DNA of 64,000 nucleotides from Ancylobacter amanitiformis (GTDB lineage: Bacteria; Pseudomonadota; Alphaproteobacteria; Rhizobiales; Xanthobacteraceae). The position numbers were made by a program, and so were the translations under genes. Shown here one piece after another: positions 35,586 to 44,880 of this stretch. Location of the stretch: the NCBI RefSeq assembly GCF_030814815.1, contig NZ_JAUSVR010000019.1:1-64000 (forward strand), given 5' to 3'. The number at the start of each line of letters is the position of its first letter. Positions within the stretch are counted from its first letter, which is position 1. Under the pieces are notes generated by a model, which worked only from the letters and a program-made list of their open reading frames with translations, did not search any database and was not told the origin of the DNA.

Positions 35586-37775
35586 TCAGACCGCCTTTGC
35601 CAGGAGCGCCGCGTCGACCGGCATGCGGGTCAGCTGCACGCCGGTGGCCGCGAAGATCGCGTTGGCGACCGCCGGCTGCACGATCACCGTGCCGGGCTCG
35701 CCGATGCCGCCGGGTTTTTCGGTGCTGGCGACCAGTTCGACCTCGATGGCGGGCATCTCGTCGATGCGGATCAGCCGGTAGTCGTGGAAATTGCTCTGCT
35801 CGACCCGCCCGTCGGCGATCGTGACCTTGTCGTGCAGCACGGTGGTGATGCCGAAGGTGACGCCGCCCTGGATCTGCGCCACCACCGTGTCCGGATTGAT
35901 GACGCGCCCGACATCGGCGGCGACCACGATACGGGTCACGCGCACGTCGCCTTGATCGCTCACCGCGATATCGGCGATGCAGGCGAGATAGCTGCCGAAG
36001 GCATGCATCAGCGCGACGCCCCGGCCGGTGCGGGCGCCGAAGCGGGAGGCGGGTGCCGGCGTGCCCCAGCCGGCTTTCGCCGTCGCGGCATTCAGCACCC
36101 CGAGCGCGCGCGGGTTGTCCGCCAGGAGGCCGCGCCGGAAGGCGACGGGATCGACCGAGGTATTCCGGGCGATCCGATCGAGGAAGCTCTCGATCGAGAA
36201 GACGCTGCTATTGGGCCCGACGCCGCGCCAGAAGCCGACCGGCACCACGCTCTCGTGGCGGATATATTCCACCAGAATGTCGCCGACGGCGTAGGGCGGA
36301 TCGATGGCGCCGTCCACCGCATCGCCGTCAATGCCGTCCTTGAAGGCCGGCGGCAGCCAGCGCGCCAGGATCGAGGCGCCGGTGACACGGTGGTGCCAGG
36401 CGGTGATGCGCCCGTTCTCCACCCGCGCCTTCAGCCGGTCGTGATAGAGCGGGCGGAAGATGTCCTGCTTGATGTCTTCCTCGCGCGACCAGATCACCTT
36501 GACCGGCCCGTCCACCTTGGCGGCGATGCGGGTGGCGGTGACGACATAGTCGGCTTCCAGCCGCCGGCCGAAGCCGCCGCCGATAATGTGGTTGTTGATC
36601 GTCACCTTCGAGGGATCGATGCCGAGCACCTTGGCGGCGCCCATCTGGGAGAAGCCGGGCACCTGCGTGCCCACCCACACCTCGCAGGCGCCGTCCTGCA
36701 CATGCACGGTGCAGTTCATCGGCTCCATCGGCGTGTGCGCGAGGAAGGGCAGTTCATAGGTCGCCTCGAACAGCGTGCCCTCGCCGAGCTTCGCCAGCGC
36801 GTCGCCCTGCTTCTGGGCGGCGACGCCGGGGCCTTTCGATGCCGTCTCGATATCGGCCCAGAGCTGCGCCTGGGTCAGCGTGGCGTTCGGCCCGGGCGAC
36901 CAGTCGACCTTGAGCGCGGCGAGGCCCTGCTGGGCGGCCCATGTGTTGTCGGCGACCACCGCCACGAGATCGTCCAGCACCACCACCTGCCGCACGCCCG
37001 GCTGGACCAGCGCCGGGGCCTCGTCGACATGGGCGACCGTGCCGCCGATGACCGGCGATGCCATCAGCGCGGCGAATGCCATGCCGGGGCGGATGACGTC
37101 GATACCGTACACCGTCTTGCCGGTTGCCTTGTCCGGCGTGTCGATGCGGTGCGCGGGCGTGCCGATGAGGCGAAACTGGTCCGGCGACTTGAGCGTCACT
37201 TCCGCCGGGGGCGGCAGCACGGCGGCCCGGTCGGCGAGGGCACCGTAGGTCCATGTCCGCCCGCTGGCGGGATCGGTGACGATTCCCTTGTCGGTGACGA
37301 GGCCGGCCGGGTCGACACCCCCTTCGGCCGCGGCCGCCGCCACCAGCAGGGCGCGCGCGGTGGCGCCGGCCTTTCGCAGCGGCTCGGTCCACGCCATGGT
37401 GGTGGTGGAGCCGCCGGTGGCCTGCACGACGAAGAGCGGGTTGCCGTACTTGGCCTGATCGGCCGGCGCATGGACCGCGACGATCTGGTCGAGCGTGATG
37501 TCGAGTTCCTCGGCAAGGCACATGGCCTGCGAGGTATAGACCCCCTGTCCCATCTCCACGGCCGGCATGATGAGGCGCACCGGCCCCTCCGCCGGCACAT
37601 GCACGAAGGCGTTGAGCGGCGCGCCGGCCGGGGCGGGTTCGTCGGCCCGGGCGACGCGCATCGGCAGTTCGATGCCGATGACCAGCCCGCCGACGAAGGC
37701 GGCTCCCCCGCGCAGCAGCGAGCGACGCGTCAGCACTGGACGGCCGAGGCGTGTGTTTTCAGGATCGTGCCGCAT
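35586..37775 (-). CDS. Molybdopterin-binding oxidoreductase large subunit (IorB-like)
   Basis: The 729-residue xanthine-dehydrogenase-family subunit is of the isoquinoline 1-oxidoreductase/aldehyde dehydrogenase type. It begins with a twin-arginine signal ([20 protein letters not shown]). Cofactor motifs include [16 protein letters not shown] and the catalytic Glu in [19 protein letters not shown]. The twin-arginine signal, and a partner without one, mean that the folded complex is exported together. GAGGGG precedes the ATG at 37775, and the gene overlaps the iron-sulfur subunit by 17 nt. Substrate (aldehyde or N-heterocycle) is unknown. Confidence 0.92.
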   Translation of the reverse strand: MRHDPENTRLGRPVLTRRSLLRGGAAFVGGLVIGIELPMRVARADEPAPAGAPLNAFVHVPAEGPVRLIMPAVEMGQGVYTSQAMCLAEELDITLDQIVAVHAPADQAKYGNPLFVVQATGGSTTTMAWTEPLRKAGATARALLVAAAAAEGGVDPAGLVTDKGIVTDPASGRTWTYGALADRAAVLPPPAEVTLKSPDQFRLIGTPAHRIDTPDKATGKTVYGIDVIRPGMAFAALMASPVIGGTVAHVDEAPALVQPGVRQVVVLDDLVAVVADNTWAAQQGLAALKVDWSPGPNATLTQAQLWADIETASKGPGVAAQKQGDALAKLGEGTLFEATYELPFLAHTPMEPMNCTVHVQDGACEVWVGTQVPGFSQMGAAKVLGIDPSKVTINNHIIGGGFGRRLEADYVVTATRIAAKVDGPVKVIWSREEDIKQDIFRPLYHDRLKARVENGRITAWHHRVTGASILARWLPPAFKDGIDGDAVDGAIDPPYAVGDILVEYIRHESVVPVGFWRGVGPNSSVFSIESFLDRIARNTSVDPVAFRRGLLADNPRALGVLNAATAKAGWGTPAPASRFGARTGRGVALMHAFGSYLACIADIAVSDQGDVRVTRIVVAADVGRVINPDTVVAQIQGGVTFGITTVLHDKVTIADGRVEQSNFHDYRLIRIDEMPAIEVELVASTEKPGGIGEPGTVIVQPAVANAIFAATGVQLTRMPVDAALLAKAV

Positions 37776-38211
37776 GCTTGATCCCCTCGCGAATGCGCAC
37801 ATAGGTGCCGCAGCGGCACAGGTTGCCGGCCATTGCCGCGTCAATGTCGGCATCGTCCGGCGCGGGATTGGCGGCGAGCAGGGCCGCCGCCGACATGATC
37901 TGGCCGGGCTGGCAATAGCCGCACTGGATGACTTCGAGATCGAGCCAGGCTTTCTGGATCTTCGTGCCCTCGGGCGTCGCGCCGATACCCTCGATGGTGG
38001 TGATCGCCTGCGTGCCGACATCGCCCACGGCGAGCTGGCAGGAGCGCACGGCGACGCCCTCGAGATGCACCGTGCAGGCCCCGCACTGGGCGATGCCGCA
38101 GCCGAACTTGGTGCCGGTCATTCCCAGCACGTCGCGCAGCACCCACAGGAGCGGCGTCTCGGCCGGAACATCCACGCTGTGAGGCGCGCCGTTAATGGTG
38201 AGATCGGTCAT
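37759..38211 (-). CDS. [2Fe-2S] small subunit (IorA-like)
   Basis: The 150-residue protein has a plant-type ferredoxin domain (about 1-75, [16 protein letters not shown]) and a helical domain with the second cluster ([16 protein letters not shown] and CRCGTYVRI). It passes electrons from the molybdenum site to the cytochrome c. It has no signal peptide and probably leaves the cell with the large subunit. It is the first gene of the three-gene unit. Confidence 0.93.
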   Translation of the reverse strand: MTDLTINGAPHSVDVPAETPLLWVLRDVLGMTGTKFGCGIAQCGACTVHLEGVAVRSCQLAVGDVGTQAITTIEGIGATPEGTKIQKAWLDLEVIQCGYCQPGQIMSAAALLAANPAPDDADIDAAMAGNLCRCGTYVRIREGIKHAARS

Positions 38212-38721
38212 GGTGCCTCCTCAACTACAGTCGCCGCGCGCGTGTAAAGCGGCGGACCTATGTCGTCCTGGCCTGTCGGGTTGAAGTATTCGGGTAGTCA
38301 TTCCCGGCGTATTTCAGCTGCGAGGCTATGCCGGCGCCTCCGGAACAACAATGTCGGGTGTCCGTCGTTTTGTGCCATTCCAATGTGAAACGCACGGAAC
38401 TTTCCGATTCGCAGGATGCATGTCGCGCCGAGCCGCGGCCCACCGCCGCTGCTTCGACCCGCGGGGGCGGTTCGGTGTCGATCAGACGCCCTGTGGCGCG
38501 GCGGTGCACGCGCGATTCCCGGCGGCGAAGGAGTGGCATTGGTGCATGAGATCCGAGGCCCTCAGGGCTCGGCGATCAAGCCAGACGCGACGCGGCGGGA
38601 TCGTGCCTGCACCACGCGCCGATCGGATCGCCGCGCAATCCGATCGGGTCACGCGTGCGCTAGGACATGGATTAGAGGCGGATGGACCGATCCGGTTGGT
38701 TCAACCTCATCGGATCCGGCT
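38212..38721. other. Non-coding spacer between IorA-like gene and recombinase
   Basis: No supported gene was found in these 510 bp. It contains the presumed promoter of the hydroxylase unit and, next to the recombinase end, a dyad at 38687-38713. Base composition is less GC-rich around 38270-38410 than in neighbouring genes, which may be foreign or merely non-coding sequence. Confidence 0.5.
38687..38713. repeat. Palindromic element downstream of the recombinase
   Basis: CCGATCCGGTTG-GTT-CAACCTCATCGG pairs except at two central positions. It lies 9 bp after the recombinase stop and can serve as its hairpin terminator. It also resembles dispersed GATCCGGTT intergenic repeats of Hyphomicrobiales. 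Confidence 0.5.
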
Positions 38722-39822
38722 TTAGAGCCCCGCCGCCTTGGTGAGGTTGACCCGGAAGCGGTCGCGCCGGCGCTGGTAGCGGCGCGTCATCTCGGCGGAG
38801 GCGTGGCCGAGTTGCTTCTGCACGTGGCGCTCATCCACCTCGGCGGAGGAGGCGAGGCCCGCGCGCAGCGAATGCCCGGCGAATTTCATTTCGCGCTCGC
38901 CCTCGCCGAGATCGCCGCGTACGCCGGCAGCCAGTGCCGTGCGCTTGACGAGGCGCGCCACCTCGCGGTCGTTCAGCCGTTCCGCACCCACATCCTTGCC
39001 CTGTCCGGTCACGCGCCGGAACAGCGGGCCATGGCCGATGCGGGCGAGCTTCAGCCAGGTCTGCAACGCCACCACCGGACAGGTGGCGTCTGCCGAGCCG
39101 CGCCCGATCTCCACCTCGCGCCAGCCGGTCTTGCCGCGCAGCGTGACCAGAAGCCCCTTGTCCAGCATCTCGATCCAGCCGCGCCCGTCCCGTGTCTGGT
39201 CGCGGCCGACATCAAGCCCGACGATTTCCGAGCGGCGCAGGCCGCCGGCGAAGCCGATGAGCAGCATCGCCCGATCGCGCAGACCGCGCAGGGTGCCGCG
39301 GTCCAGCGTCTCCAGCATGGCAATGAGGTCTTCGGGCAGCACGGCCTCTTTCTGGCGCGGCGGGGCAGCATGGGTGTTGCGGATGCCGGCGAGCACGGTG
39401 GCGATATGCCGGTCGCGGCGGTCGAGCGGCGTGCCGCGCTGGGTATAGTTCCAGGCGATGGCCGATAGCCGCCGCTCGATGGTGGCGACCGCGTTCGGCC
39501 GTCCTCCGGGGATCGCCGCGCCGGACGCGCAGGCCGTGATGTAGAGCCCAACCAGCTGGGGAGAGGGGGGCAGCAATTCCAGCCCCTGCCGTCGGCACCA
39601 GCCGGAGAAATGCGCCCAGTCGGACGCATAGGCGCGCCGCGTGTTCGCCGAGCTTGCCGCGTCGACGTAATCGCGCGCGCGGTCCACCAGGCGCTCGAGA
39701 TGCGCGGGCAGCGCGGCTTTTGTCTCTGCCTGGGGCGTGGCGACAGGCTGCCCGGCGGCAGGGGCGGGTGCCGCGGGCTCGCGGGCGTGATTTTCGAGGC
39801 TCTCGGGGGCCGATTCGATCAT
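38722..39822 (-). CDS. Tyrosine recombinase / integrase
   Basis: The 366-residue protein has an N-terminal SAM-like core-binding region (about 55-170, ANTRRAYASDWAHFSGWC) and a catalytic domain with the R-H-R-H-Y set: Arg in GGLRRSEIVGL, His and Arg in HSLRAGLASSA, His in QLGHASAEM and Tyr in TRRYQRRR. It should cut and rejoin DNA at a specific site. The ATG at 39822 is preceded by GGAGG at very short spacing, so ATG at 39873 is an alternative. No cargo genes, excisionase or direct repeats were found nearby. Confidence 0.88.
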   Translation of the reverse strand: MIESAPESLENHAREPAAPAPAAGQPVATPQAETKAALPAHLERLVDRARDYVDAASSANTRRAYASDWAHFSGWCRRQGLELLPPSPQLVGLYITACASGAAIPGGRPNAVATIERRLSAIAWNYTQRGTPLDRRDRHIATVLAGIRNTHAAPPRQKEAVLPEDLIAMLETLDRGTLRGLRDRAMLLIGFAGGLRRSEIVGLDVGRDQTRDGRGWIEMLDKGLLVTLRGKTGWREVEIGRGSADATCPVVALQTWLKLARIGHGPLFRRVTGQGKDVGAERLNDREVARLVKRTALAAGVRGDLGEGEREMKFAGHSLRAGLASSAEVDERHVQKQLGHASAEMTRRYQRRRDRFRVNLTKAAGL

Positions 39823-39847
39823 GCCTCCATATAGATGAGCAACATCC

Positions 39848-39862
39848 GATAATGCAATTATC
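39848..39862. promoter_or_regulatory. GATAAT-GCA-ATTATC palindrome at the recombinase start
   Basis: A perfect dyad lies in AT-rich sequence 26 bp before the ATG at 39822. It resembles an operator overlapping a -10 element and could mark autoregulation of the recombinase. If the gene starts at 39873, this would be coding instead. Confidence 0.4.
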
Positions 39863-40346
39863 CGACTTTGCATGCGGCGGACGGCACGTGCGGTGAGCGA
39901 GCTGTTCGGCCGCCTCAAGCGCACATCCCTTCCAAAGGGGGGGGGCGCCGGACGATCTGTGGCGGGGCCGCACCGCGACACGTCGGCCTGCGCCCGGGCT
40001 TCTCGTTTGGCCGAACCGATCCGGGTCGCCTTCATCGTCCCCCCTGTTCCACGGCCCCAGAAATTGCCGCCGCTCTGCACGCGGTCCGGCGCAAGCCCCG
40101 GAGGGGGGAGCCGGTGGCCGCCACCGGCACCGACAGCATCGCCGCGCCGGGCCGTCGCGCGCGCCGGCTCATTGCCCGCGGGCCTTGGCCAACCCCGGCG
40201 GGGCGTCCGTGCCCGTGCCCGTGCTTGCGCCTCGCGTGCAGCAGGAAAGGTGCCCACGCAGGCGCCCGAAGCCCAAGTGCCGGGGGGGCAGGCGGACAGG
40301 CGGGCAGGCGGGCGGGAAATTTCGCCGGATGGCCCGCTCAAGCGTA

Positions 40347-40358
40347 TTGCCTAGACAA
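40347..40358. promoter_or_regulatory. GntR/UTRA operator, site 1
   Basis: TTGCCTAGACAA is a near-palindrome of the HutC/DasR-type GntR operator form. It is identical, on the opposite strand, to the site in front of the gntR gene at 49166-49177. Confidence 0.7.
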
Positions 40359-40379
40359 TAAATTGCGGCTAGCTTTTTA

Positions 40380-40391
40380 TTGTCTAGTCAA
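40380..40391. promoter_or_regulatory. GntR/UTRA operator, site 2
   Basis: TTGTCTAGTCAA lies 33 bp centre to centre from site 1 (three helical turns). The two sites are embedded in a larger perfect 12-bp inverted repeat, CTAGACAATAAA (40351-40362) and TTTATTGTCTAG (40376-40387). It lies 56 bp before the first ABC gene. Confidence 0.7.
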
Positions 40392-40446
40392 AAGAGCCGC
40401 ACCTTCCGGCCGCCAGACTTTCGACAGCCAGACAAGGGGAACATCG

Positions 40447-42021
40447 ATGAAGACCACCCGGCGTACCATTCTCAAGGGAATGGCCGGACTTCCGGCCATG
40501 TTCGCGGGGCTCTCGCCCCTCGCTGCGCTGGCCCAGCAGGGCGGCGGCGATACGTTGCGCGTCGCGGCGGGCAAGCCGGCCGGCGATCTCGATCCGCACA
40601 AGTACAAGGGCCTGTGGGCCATCCAGGATCTCATCTTCGAGCCGCTGATCCGCTACGGCCATGGCGGCAAGATGGAGCCGGCGCTCGCGACCGACTGGCA
40701 GGTCGAGGATGACGGCAAGCTGTTCCGCGTCCATCTGCGCAAGGGCGTCACTTTCCAGGACGGCACGCCATGGGATGGGGCGGCGATGGCCTGGAATCTC
40801 GACCGCTGGATCGGCAAGGAATCCAACAGCTGGATGAACGCCTCGCGGCTGTTCGCCAATTACAAGGTGGTCGACGGCCACACCGTCGAGATCCATTTCA
40901 AGGAGCCGGTGCTCGGCCTGCTCAATGAATTCGCCTATGTCCGCCCGGTGCGCTTCCTCAGCCCGAAATCGGTCGGGGCGGATGGCGCCTATGCCAAGCC
41001 GGTCGGCACCGGGGCGTGGATCGAGGCGAGCGCCGACAATAATGGCAGCACCTTCACCCGCTTCGACGGTTATTGGGGCGACAAGCCCGACTTCAAGCGC
41101 ATCGAGGTGAAGGTCCTGCCCGAATCGCGCAGCCGCATGGCGGCGCTGCGGGCCGGCGAGATCGACCTGACCGGCGGCGATTTTCTCGCCCCGATCAAGG
41201 CGACGGAGGCCAAGACGCTGGAGAAGGCCGGCATCCCGGTCTCGGTCGAGCTTGGCACCACGACCGTGGTCATCGGCTTGAACCCGGATCGCAACAGCGC
41301 GCTCAAGGACCTCGCCGTGCGCCAGGCCATCAATATCGGCTTCGATCGCAAGGCGATCGGCCAGGTACTCTATCAGGGCCTCGCCGAGCCGGCCGGCAAC
41401 CTGTTCCCCGCCAGCGTGCCGCTCGCCGGCAAGCGCTTCCCGGTGCCGGCGCGCGATCCCGTCGCGGCGAAGAAGCTGTTGGAGGACGCGGGCTGGAAGG
41501 GCGCGCCGATCCGCGAGAAGGACGGCAAGCCGCTCAAGCTGGAAATCGTGGTCAGCGAGGAGCAGATCGCCGGCTCGCGTTCGCTGGCGGAAATCCTCCA
41601 GGCCCAGCTTGGCGAGATCGGCATCGGGCTCACCATCCGCTCGGTCGATCACGCCTCGCGCCATTCCGACATTCCCGCGCGCACGTTCGACATGGCGCTG
41701 TTCACCACTTTCGGCGCGCCCTATGAGCCGTTCGGCACCATTGTCGGCCTCTTGCTCTCCACCTATGACAATGGCGTGGACGGCAAGCTGGTGATTGATC
41801 CGGCCAAGCTCGATCCGCTGGTGCTCGCCGCCACCTCGGCGCCGCAGGACAAGGTCGATGCCGCGGTGCAGGCGATCTACGACCAGATGCATGCGGATGT
41901 CTCGATGCTGCCGCTGTTCTACAGCCCCGCCATCTGGGCGCACACCAAGCGGGTGAAGGGTTTCACGGTTCCGGCCACCGAGTACGACCTGCCCTATCGC
42001 GGCATCCGCCTCGAATCCTGA
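40447..42021 (+). CDS. ABC substrate-binding protein, peptide/nickel (DppA/NikA) type
   Basis: The 524-residue protein has a twin-arginine-like signal (KTTRRTILKGMAGL) and a class C periplasmic-binding fold (LTGGDFLAPI, SRMAALRAGEIDL, GWKGAPIREKDGKPLKLEI). It resembles NikA-type receptors in the segment VRPVRFLSPKSV and in AKPVGTGAWIE, so nickel-chelate or small-peptide/opine ligands are all possible. AGGGGA precedes the ATG. It heads the five-gene importer operon below two GntR-type operators. Confidence 0.9.
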   Translation: MKTTRRTILKGMAGLPAMFAGLSPLAALAQQGGGDTLRVAAGKPAGDLDPHKYKGLWAIQDLIFEPLIRYGHGGKMEPALATDWQVEDDGKLFRVHLRKGVTFQDGTPWDGAAMAWNLDRWIGKESNSWMNASRLFANYKVVDGHTVEIHFKEPVLGLLNEFAYVRPVRFLSPKSVGADGAYAKPVGTGAWIEASADNNGSTFTRFDGYWGDKPDFKRIEVKVLPESRSRMAALRAGEIDLTGGDFLAPIKATEAKTLEKAGIPVSVELGTTTVVIGLNPDRNSALKDLAVRQAINIGFDRKAIGQVLYQGLAEPAGNLFPASVPLAGKRFPVPARDPVAAKKLLEDAGWKGAPIREKDGKPLKLEIVVSEEQIAGSRSLAEILQAQLGEIGIGLTIRSVDHASRHSDIPARTFDMALFTTFGAPYEPFGTIVGLLLSTYDNGVDGKLVIDPAKLDPLVLAATSAPQDKVDAAVQAIYDQMHADVSMLPLFYSPAIWAHTKRVKGFTVPATEYDLPYRGIRLES

Positions 42022-42029
42022 GGTTGGTC

Positions 42030-42971
42030 ATGTCGACGCTGATCGCGATCCGCCTGCGCAACGCGGTGGTGCTGCTCGTCCTCGCCACGATGCTGTGCTT
42101 TGCGCTGGTGGTCTCCGCGCCGGGCAATGTGGCGGTGCTCATCGCCGAGCTGCGCACGCCGAAGGCAAGCTTCGAGCAGATCCGCCTGGTGGAGGAGGAA
42201 CTCGGCCTCAACCAGCCGCTGGTCCTGCGCTACGCAAGCTGGCTGAACGGCGCGCTGCACGGCAATCTGGGCGTGTCCTACAAGACGGGCGACGCGATCG
42301 GGCCGGCGCTGGCCAGCCGGCTGCCCATCACGCTCACGCTGGTCGTGGGCGGGGCGGCGTTCGCCATGCTGCTGAGCTTCGCGCTCGGCTTCCTCGGGGC
42401 GCTCTGGCCAGGGCGGCTCGGGGATGCGGTGAGCCGCGTCATCGCGCTGCTCGGCGCCTCGATGCCGTCCTTCTTCGTGGGCGCGCTGCTGATCTACGGG
42501 CTGGCGGTGGAACTGGGCCTGTTTCCCACCTTCGGCACGGCCGGGCTGTCGAGCTGGGTGCTGCCGTGGATGACCATCGGCCTTCTCCCCGCCGCCGTGC
42601 TCAGCCGCGTGGTGCGGGTGGGGCTGGAAGAGGCGATGGCGCGGCCCTTCGCGCTCACCGCCTCGGCCAAGGGGCTGTCGCGCCGCGCCATCCTGTTCCG
42701 CCATGCGCTCCCCAATATCGCGCCGACCTATATCAACGCGCTCGGCGCGCAGGGCGGCGCCATGGTGGTGGGCGCGGTGGTGGTGGAACCGCTCTTCGCC
42801 CTGAAGGGCGTCGCCGACCTGTTCCTGCAGGGCGTGCTGTTCCGCGACTTCATGGTGGTGCAGGCCTGCCTGCTGGTCTTCCTCACCTCGTTCATCCTGC
42901 TCAACCTCATGGTCGACATCGGCATGATGTTCACCGATCCGAAACTGCGCCGGCAGGGAGCGAACGCATGA
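42030..42971 (+). CDS. ABC permease, DppB/NikB type
   Basis: The 313-residue protein has six membrane spans, and a periplasmic loop after span 1 (LRTPKASFEQIRLVEEELGLNQPL, quoted in part) typical of DppB-like permeases. The ATPase-docking EAA region is MARPFALTASAKGLSRRAILFRHALPN. GAGG overlapping the stop of the receptor gene serves as ribosome site for the ATG at 42030. It overlaps the next permease gene as ATGA. Confidence 0.92.
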   Translation: MSTLIAIRLRNAVVLLVLATMLCFALVVSAPGNVAVLIAELRTPKASFEQIRLVEEELGLNQPLVLRYASWLNGALHGNLGVSYKTGDAIGPALASRLPITLTLVVGGAAFAMLLSFALGFLGALWPGRLGDAVSRVIALLGASMPSFFVGALLIYGLAVELGLFPTFGTAGLSSWVLPWMTIGLLPAAVLSRVVRVGLEEAMARPFALTASAKGLSRRAILFRHALPNIAPTYINALGAQGGAMVVGAVVVEPLFALKGVADLFLQGVLFRDFMVVQACLLVFLTSFILLNLMVDIGMMFTDPKLRRQGANA

Positions 42972-43858
42972 GACGGCTCCGGGACCTTTTCCAGGCGCTG
43001 GCCCAGCTGCCGCGCCTCGCCTTCCTCGCGGTCGGCCTGTTCGTGCTGCTCGGCGTGCTCGCCCCCTGGCTCGCGCCCTATGACCCGAACGCGCAGGACC
43101 TGCTGGCCACCCATGCCGATCCCTCCTGGCAGCACTGGCTGGGCACCGATCATCTCGGGCGCGACACGCTCTCCCGGCTCATCGTCTCGGCCCGGACCTC
43201 GCTGGTGGGCATGAGCCTCGTGCTGCTCATCGCCCTGTCGGTCGGCATCACCATCGGCACGGTTGCCGGCTATCGCCGCGGCTGGGTCGAGGAAGTGCTG
43301 ATGCGCATTGTCGATGTCGGGCTGGCCATGCCCAGCCTGATCGTCGCGCTGGCCGTGATCGGCATTTTCGGTACCGGCTACTGGAACATGATCCTCGCTC
43401 TGGCGCTGGCCTGGTGGCCGGGCAGCGCCCGCATCAGCCGGGCGGTGGCGGTGGGGGTGATGAACCGCCCGCATATCGAATCACTGCGCGTGCTCGGCGC
43501 CAGCCCCGGCCGCATCTACTTCCACCACCTCCTGCCCTCCACCATCGGCGCGGTGCTGGTCTATGCGACGGCCGATGCCGGCGCGGTGGCGCTCTCCATC
43601 GCGACGCTGAGCTTCCTCGGCCTCGGCATCCAGCCGCCCACCCCGGAATGGGGGCAGATGCTGGTGGACGCGCTGCCTTATCTGGAAAGCGCGCCATGGC
43701 AGGTGATCCTGCCGGGCCTCGTGCTGACGCTGGTGGTGATCGGCTTCAACCTGCTCGGCGAATCCATCGCGCTGAACCGCGTGCCGACGCCGCTGCCCCG
43801 CCGCATCCTGCTCAAGCGCCGGGCGATGGCGGCCGACTGGAGAAAGGCCGCGCCATGA
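42968..43858 (+). CDS. ABC permease, DppC/NikC type
   Basis: The 296-residue partner permease has six membrane spans. It shows the family stretch HWLGTDHLGRDTLSRLIVSART and the EAA region NRPHIESLRVLGASPGRIYFHHLLP. It forms the channel with the previous gene product. ATGA overlaps at both ends couple it to its neighbours. Confidence 0.93.
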   Translation: MRRLRDLFQALAQLPRLAFLAVGLFVLLGVLAPWLAPYDPNAQDLLATHADPSWQHWLGTDHLGRDTLSRLIVSARTSLVGMSLVLLIALSVGITIGTVAGYRRGWVEEVLMRIVDVGLAMPSLIVALAVIGIFGTGYWNMILALALAWWPGSARISRAVAVGVMNRPHIESLRVLGASPGRIYFHHLLPSTIGAVLVYATADAGAVALSIATLSFLGLGIQPPTPEWGQMLVDALPYLESAPWQVILPGLVLTLVVIGFNLLGESIALNRVPTPLPRRILLKRRAMAADWRKAAP

Positions 43859-44880
43859 TGGCTCCCGAGACCTCGTCCGACCTGCTCCAGGTAAGCCATT
43901 TCTCCGTCGACCTCTACACCGCCCGCGCCGCGCTGCGGCCGGTGGACGGGGTGAGCTACTCGGTGGCTCCCGGTGAAACCCTCGCCATTGTCGGCGAAAG
44001 CGGCTCGGGCAAGACGGTGCTGAATTTCGCGCCGCTCGGCCTCATGCCGACCGGCGTCGTCACCGATCTCTCCGGCTCGGTCCTGTTCGACGGCCAGCAG
44101 CTCGTGGGCCTGCCCGAGCCGGCCCTGCGCCGGATCCGTGGCGGAAAGATCGGCACCATCTTTCAGGATCCGATGAGCGCGCTCAACCCGGCGCTGCGCA
44201 TCGGCCGGCAGATCGCCGAAGTGGCGGAGCTTCATCTCGGCATGACGCATGCGCAGGCCGAGGCCCGCGCGCTCGACCTGCTCAAGCTGGTGCGCATGTC
44301 CGACCCGCAGGCGCGGCTGCGGCAATACCCGCATGAATTGTCGGGCGGCCTGCGGCAGCGCGCGATGATCGCCATCGCCATCGCCGCCGAGCCCAGGCTG
44401 CTGATCGCGGACGAGCCGACCACCGCGCTGGACGTGACCGTGCAGGCGCAGATCATCGGCCTGCTGAAAGACCTGCAGCGCCGGCTCAATACCGCGATCG
44501 TGCTCATCACCCACGACATGGGCGTGGTGGCCAGCATCGCCGCGCGCGTGGCGGTCATGTATGCCGGCCGGCTCGCCGAGTATGGCCCGGTCGAGCAGGT
44601 TCTGCTGACCCCCCGCCATCCCTATACGCGCGGCCTGATCGCCGCCCTGCCGAGCGTGGATGACGCGCCCGGCTCGCCCTTCCGCGGGCTTCCCGGCACG
44701 CCACCGGTGCTCGGCGCGCCGCTGCCCGGCTGCGCCTTCGCGCCGCGCTGCCCGCAGGTGATCGATATCTGCGCGCGGCAATATCCGCCGCTGCGGGGCA
44801 GCGGGGGCCCGGGACCGGGCGCCGCCGTCGCCTGCCACGTCGTCAACGCGCGTCCGTCCAAGGAGCAGGCCCATGCATGA
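43855..44880 (+). CDS. ABC ATPase, DppD/OppD type
   Basis: The 341-residue ATPase has Walker A GESGSGKT, signature LSGGLRQR, Walker B LLIADEPTTALD and the H-loop ITHDMGV. The C-terminal extension carries the Cys-rich motif CAFAPRCPQVIDIC plus a further Cys, which in this family binds an iron-sulfur cluster or structural element. It works with the DppF-type ATPase from the next gene, with which it overlaps by 8 nt. Confidence 0.93.
   Translation: MMAPETSSDLLQVSHFSVDLYTARAALRPVDGVSYSVAPGETLAIVGESGSGKTVLNFAPLGLMPTGVVTDLSGSVLFDGQQLVGLPEPALRRIRGGKIGTIFQDPMSALNPALRIGRQIAEVAELHLGMTHAQAEARALDLLKLVRMSDPQARLRQYPHELSGGLRQRAMIAIAIAAEPRLLIADEPTTALDVTVQAQIIGLLKDLQRRLNTAIVLITHDMGVVASIAARVAVMYAGRLAEYGPVEQVLLTPRHPYTRGLIAALPSVDDAPGSPFRGLPGTPPVLGAPLPGCAFAPRCPQVIDICARQYPPLRGSGGPGPGAAVACHVVNARPSKEQAHA

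Larger units (their letters stand above)
39823..40446. other. Long non-coding spacer before the GntR-controlled ABC operon
   Basis: This spacer is very GC-rich, with a run of Gs near 39940 and a GGCAGGCGG-like low-complexity stretch near 40285-40320. Frames open through it on several strands, but none has a recognisable product or ribosome site. It ends with a pair of GntR-type operators. Confidence 0.5.

Noticed and set aside
38258-38539. Minus-strand 93-codon frame between IorA-like gene and recombinase
   Set aside because: No ribosome site or homology seen; composition typical of non-coding GC-rich sequence.
38722-39822. Integrative element with defined att sites
   Set aside because: No tRNA gene, direct repeat pair or phage/conjugation genes were found around the recombinase.
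39872-40354. Plus-strand frame in the spacer before the GntR-controlled operon
   Set aside because: The translation is Pro/Arg/Ala-rich with no motif and no ribosome site, and it runs through operator site 1.
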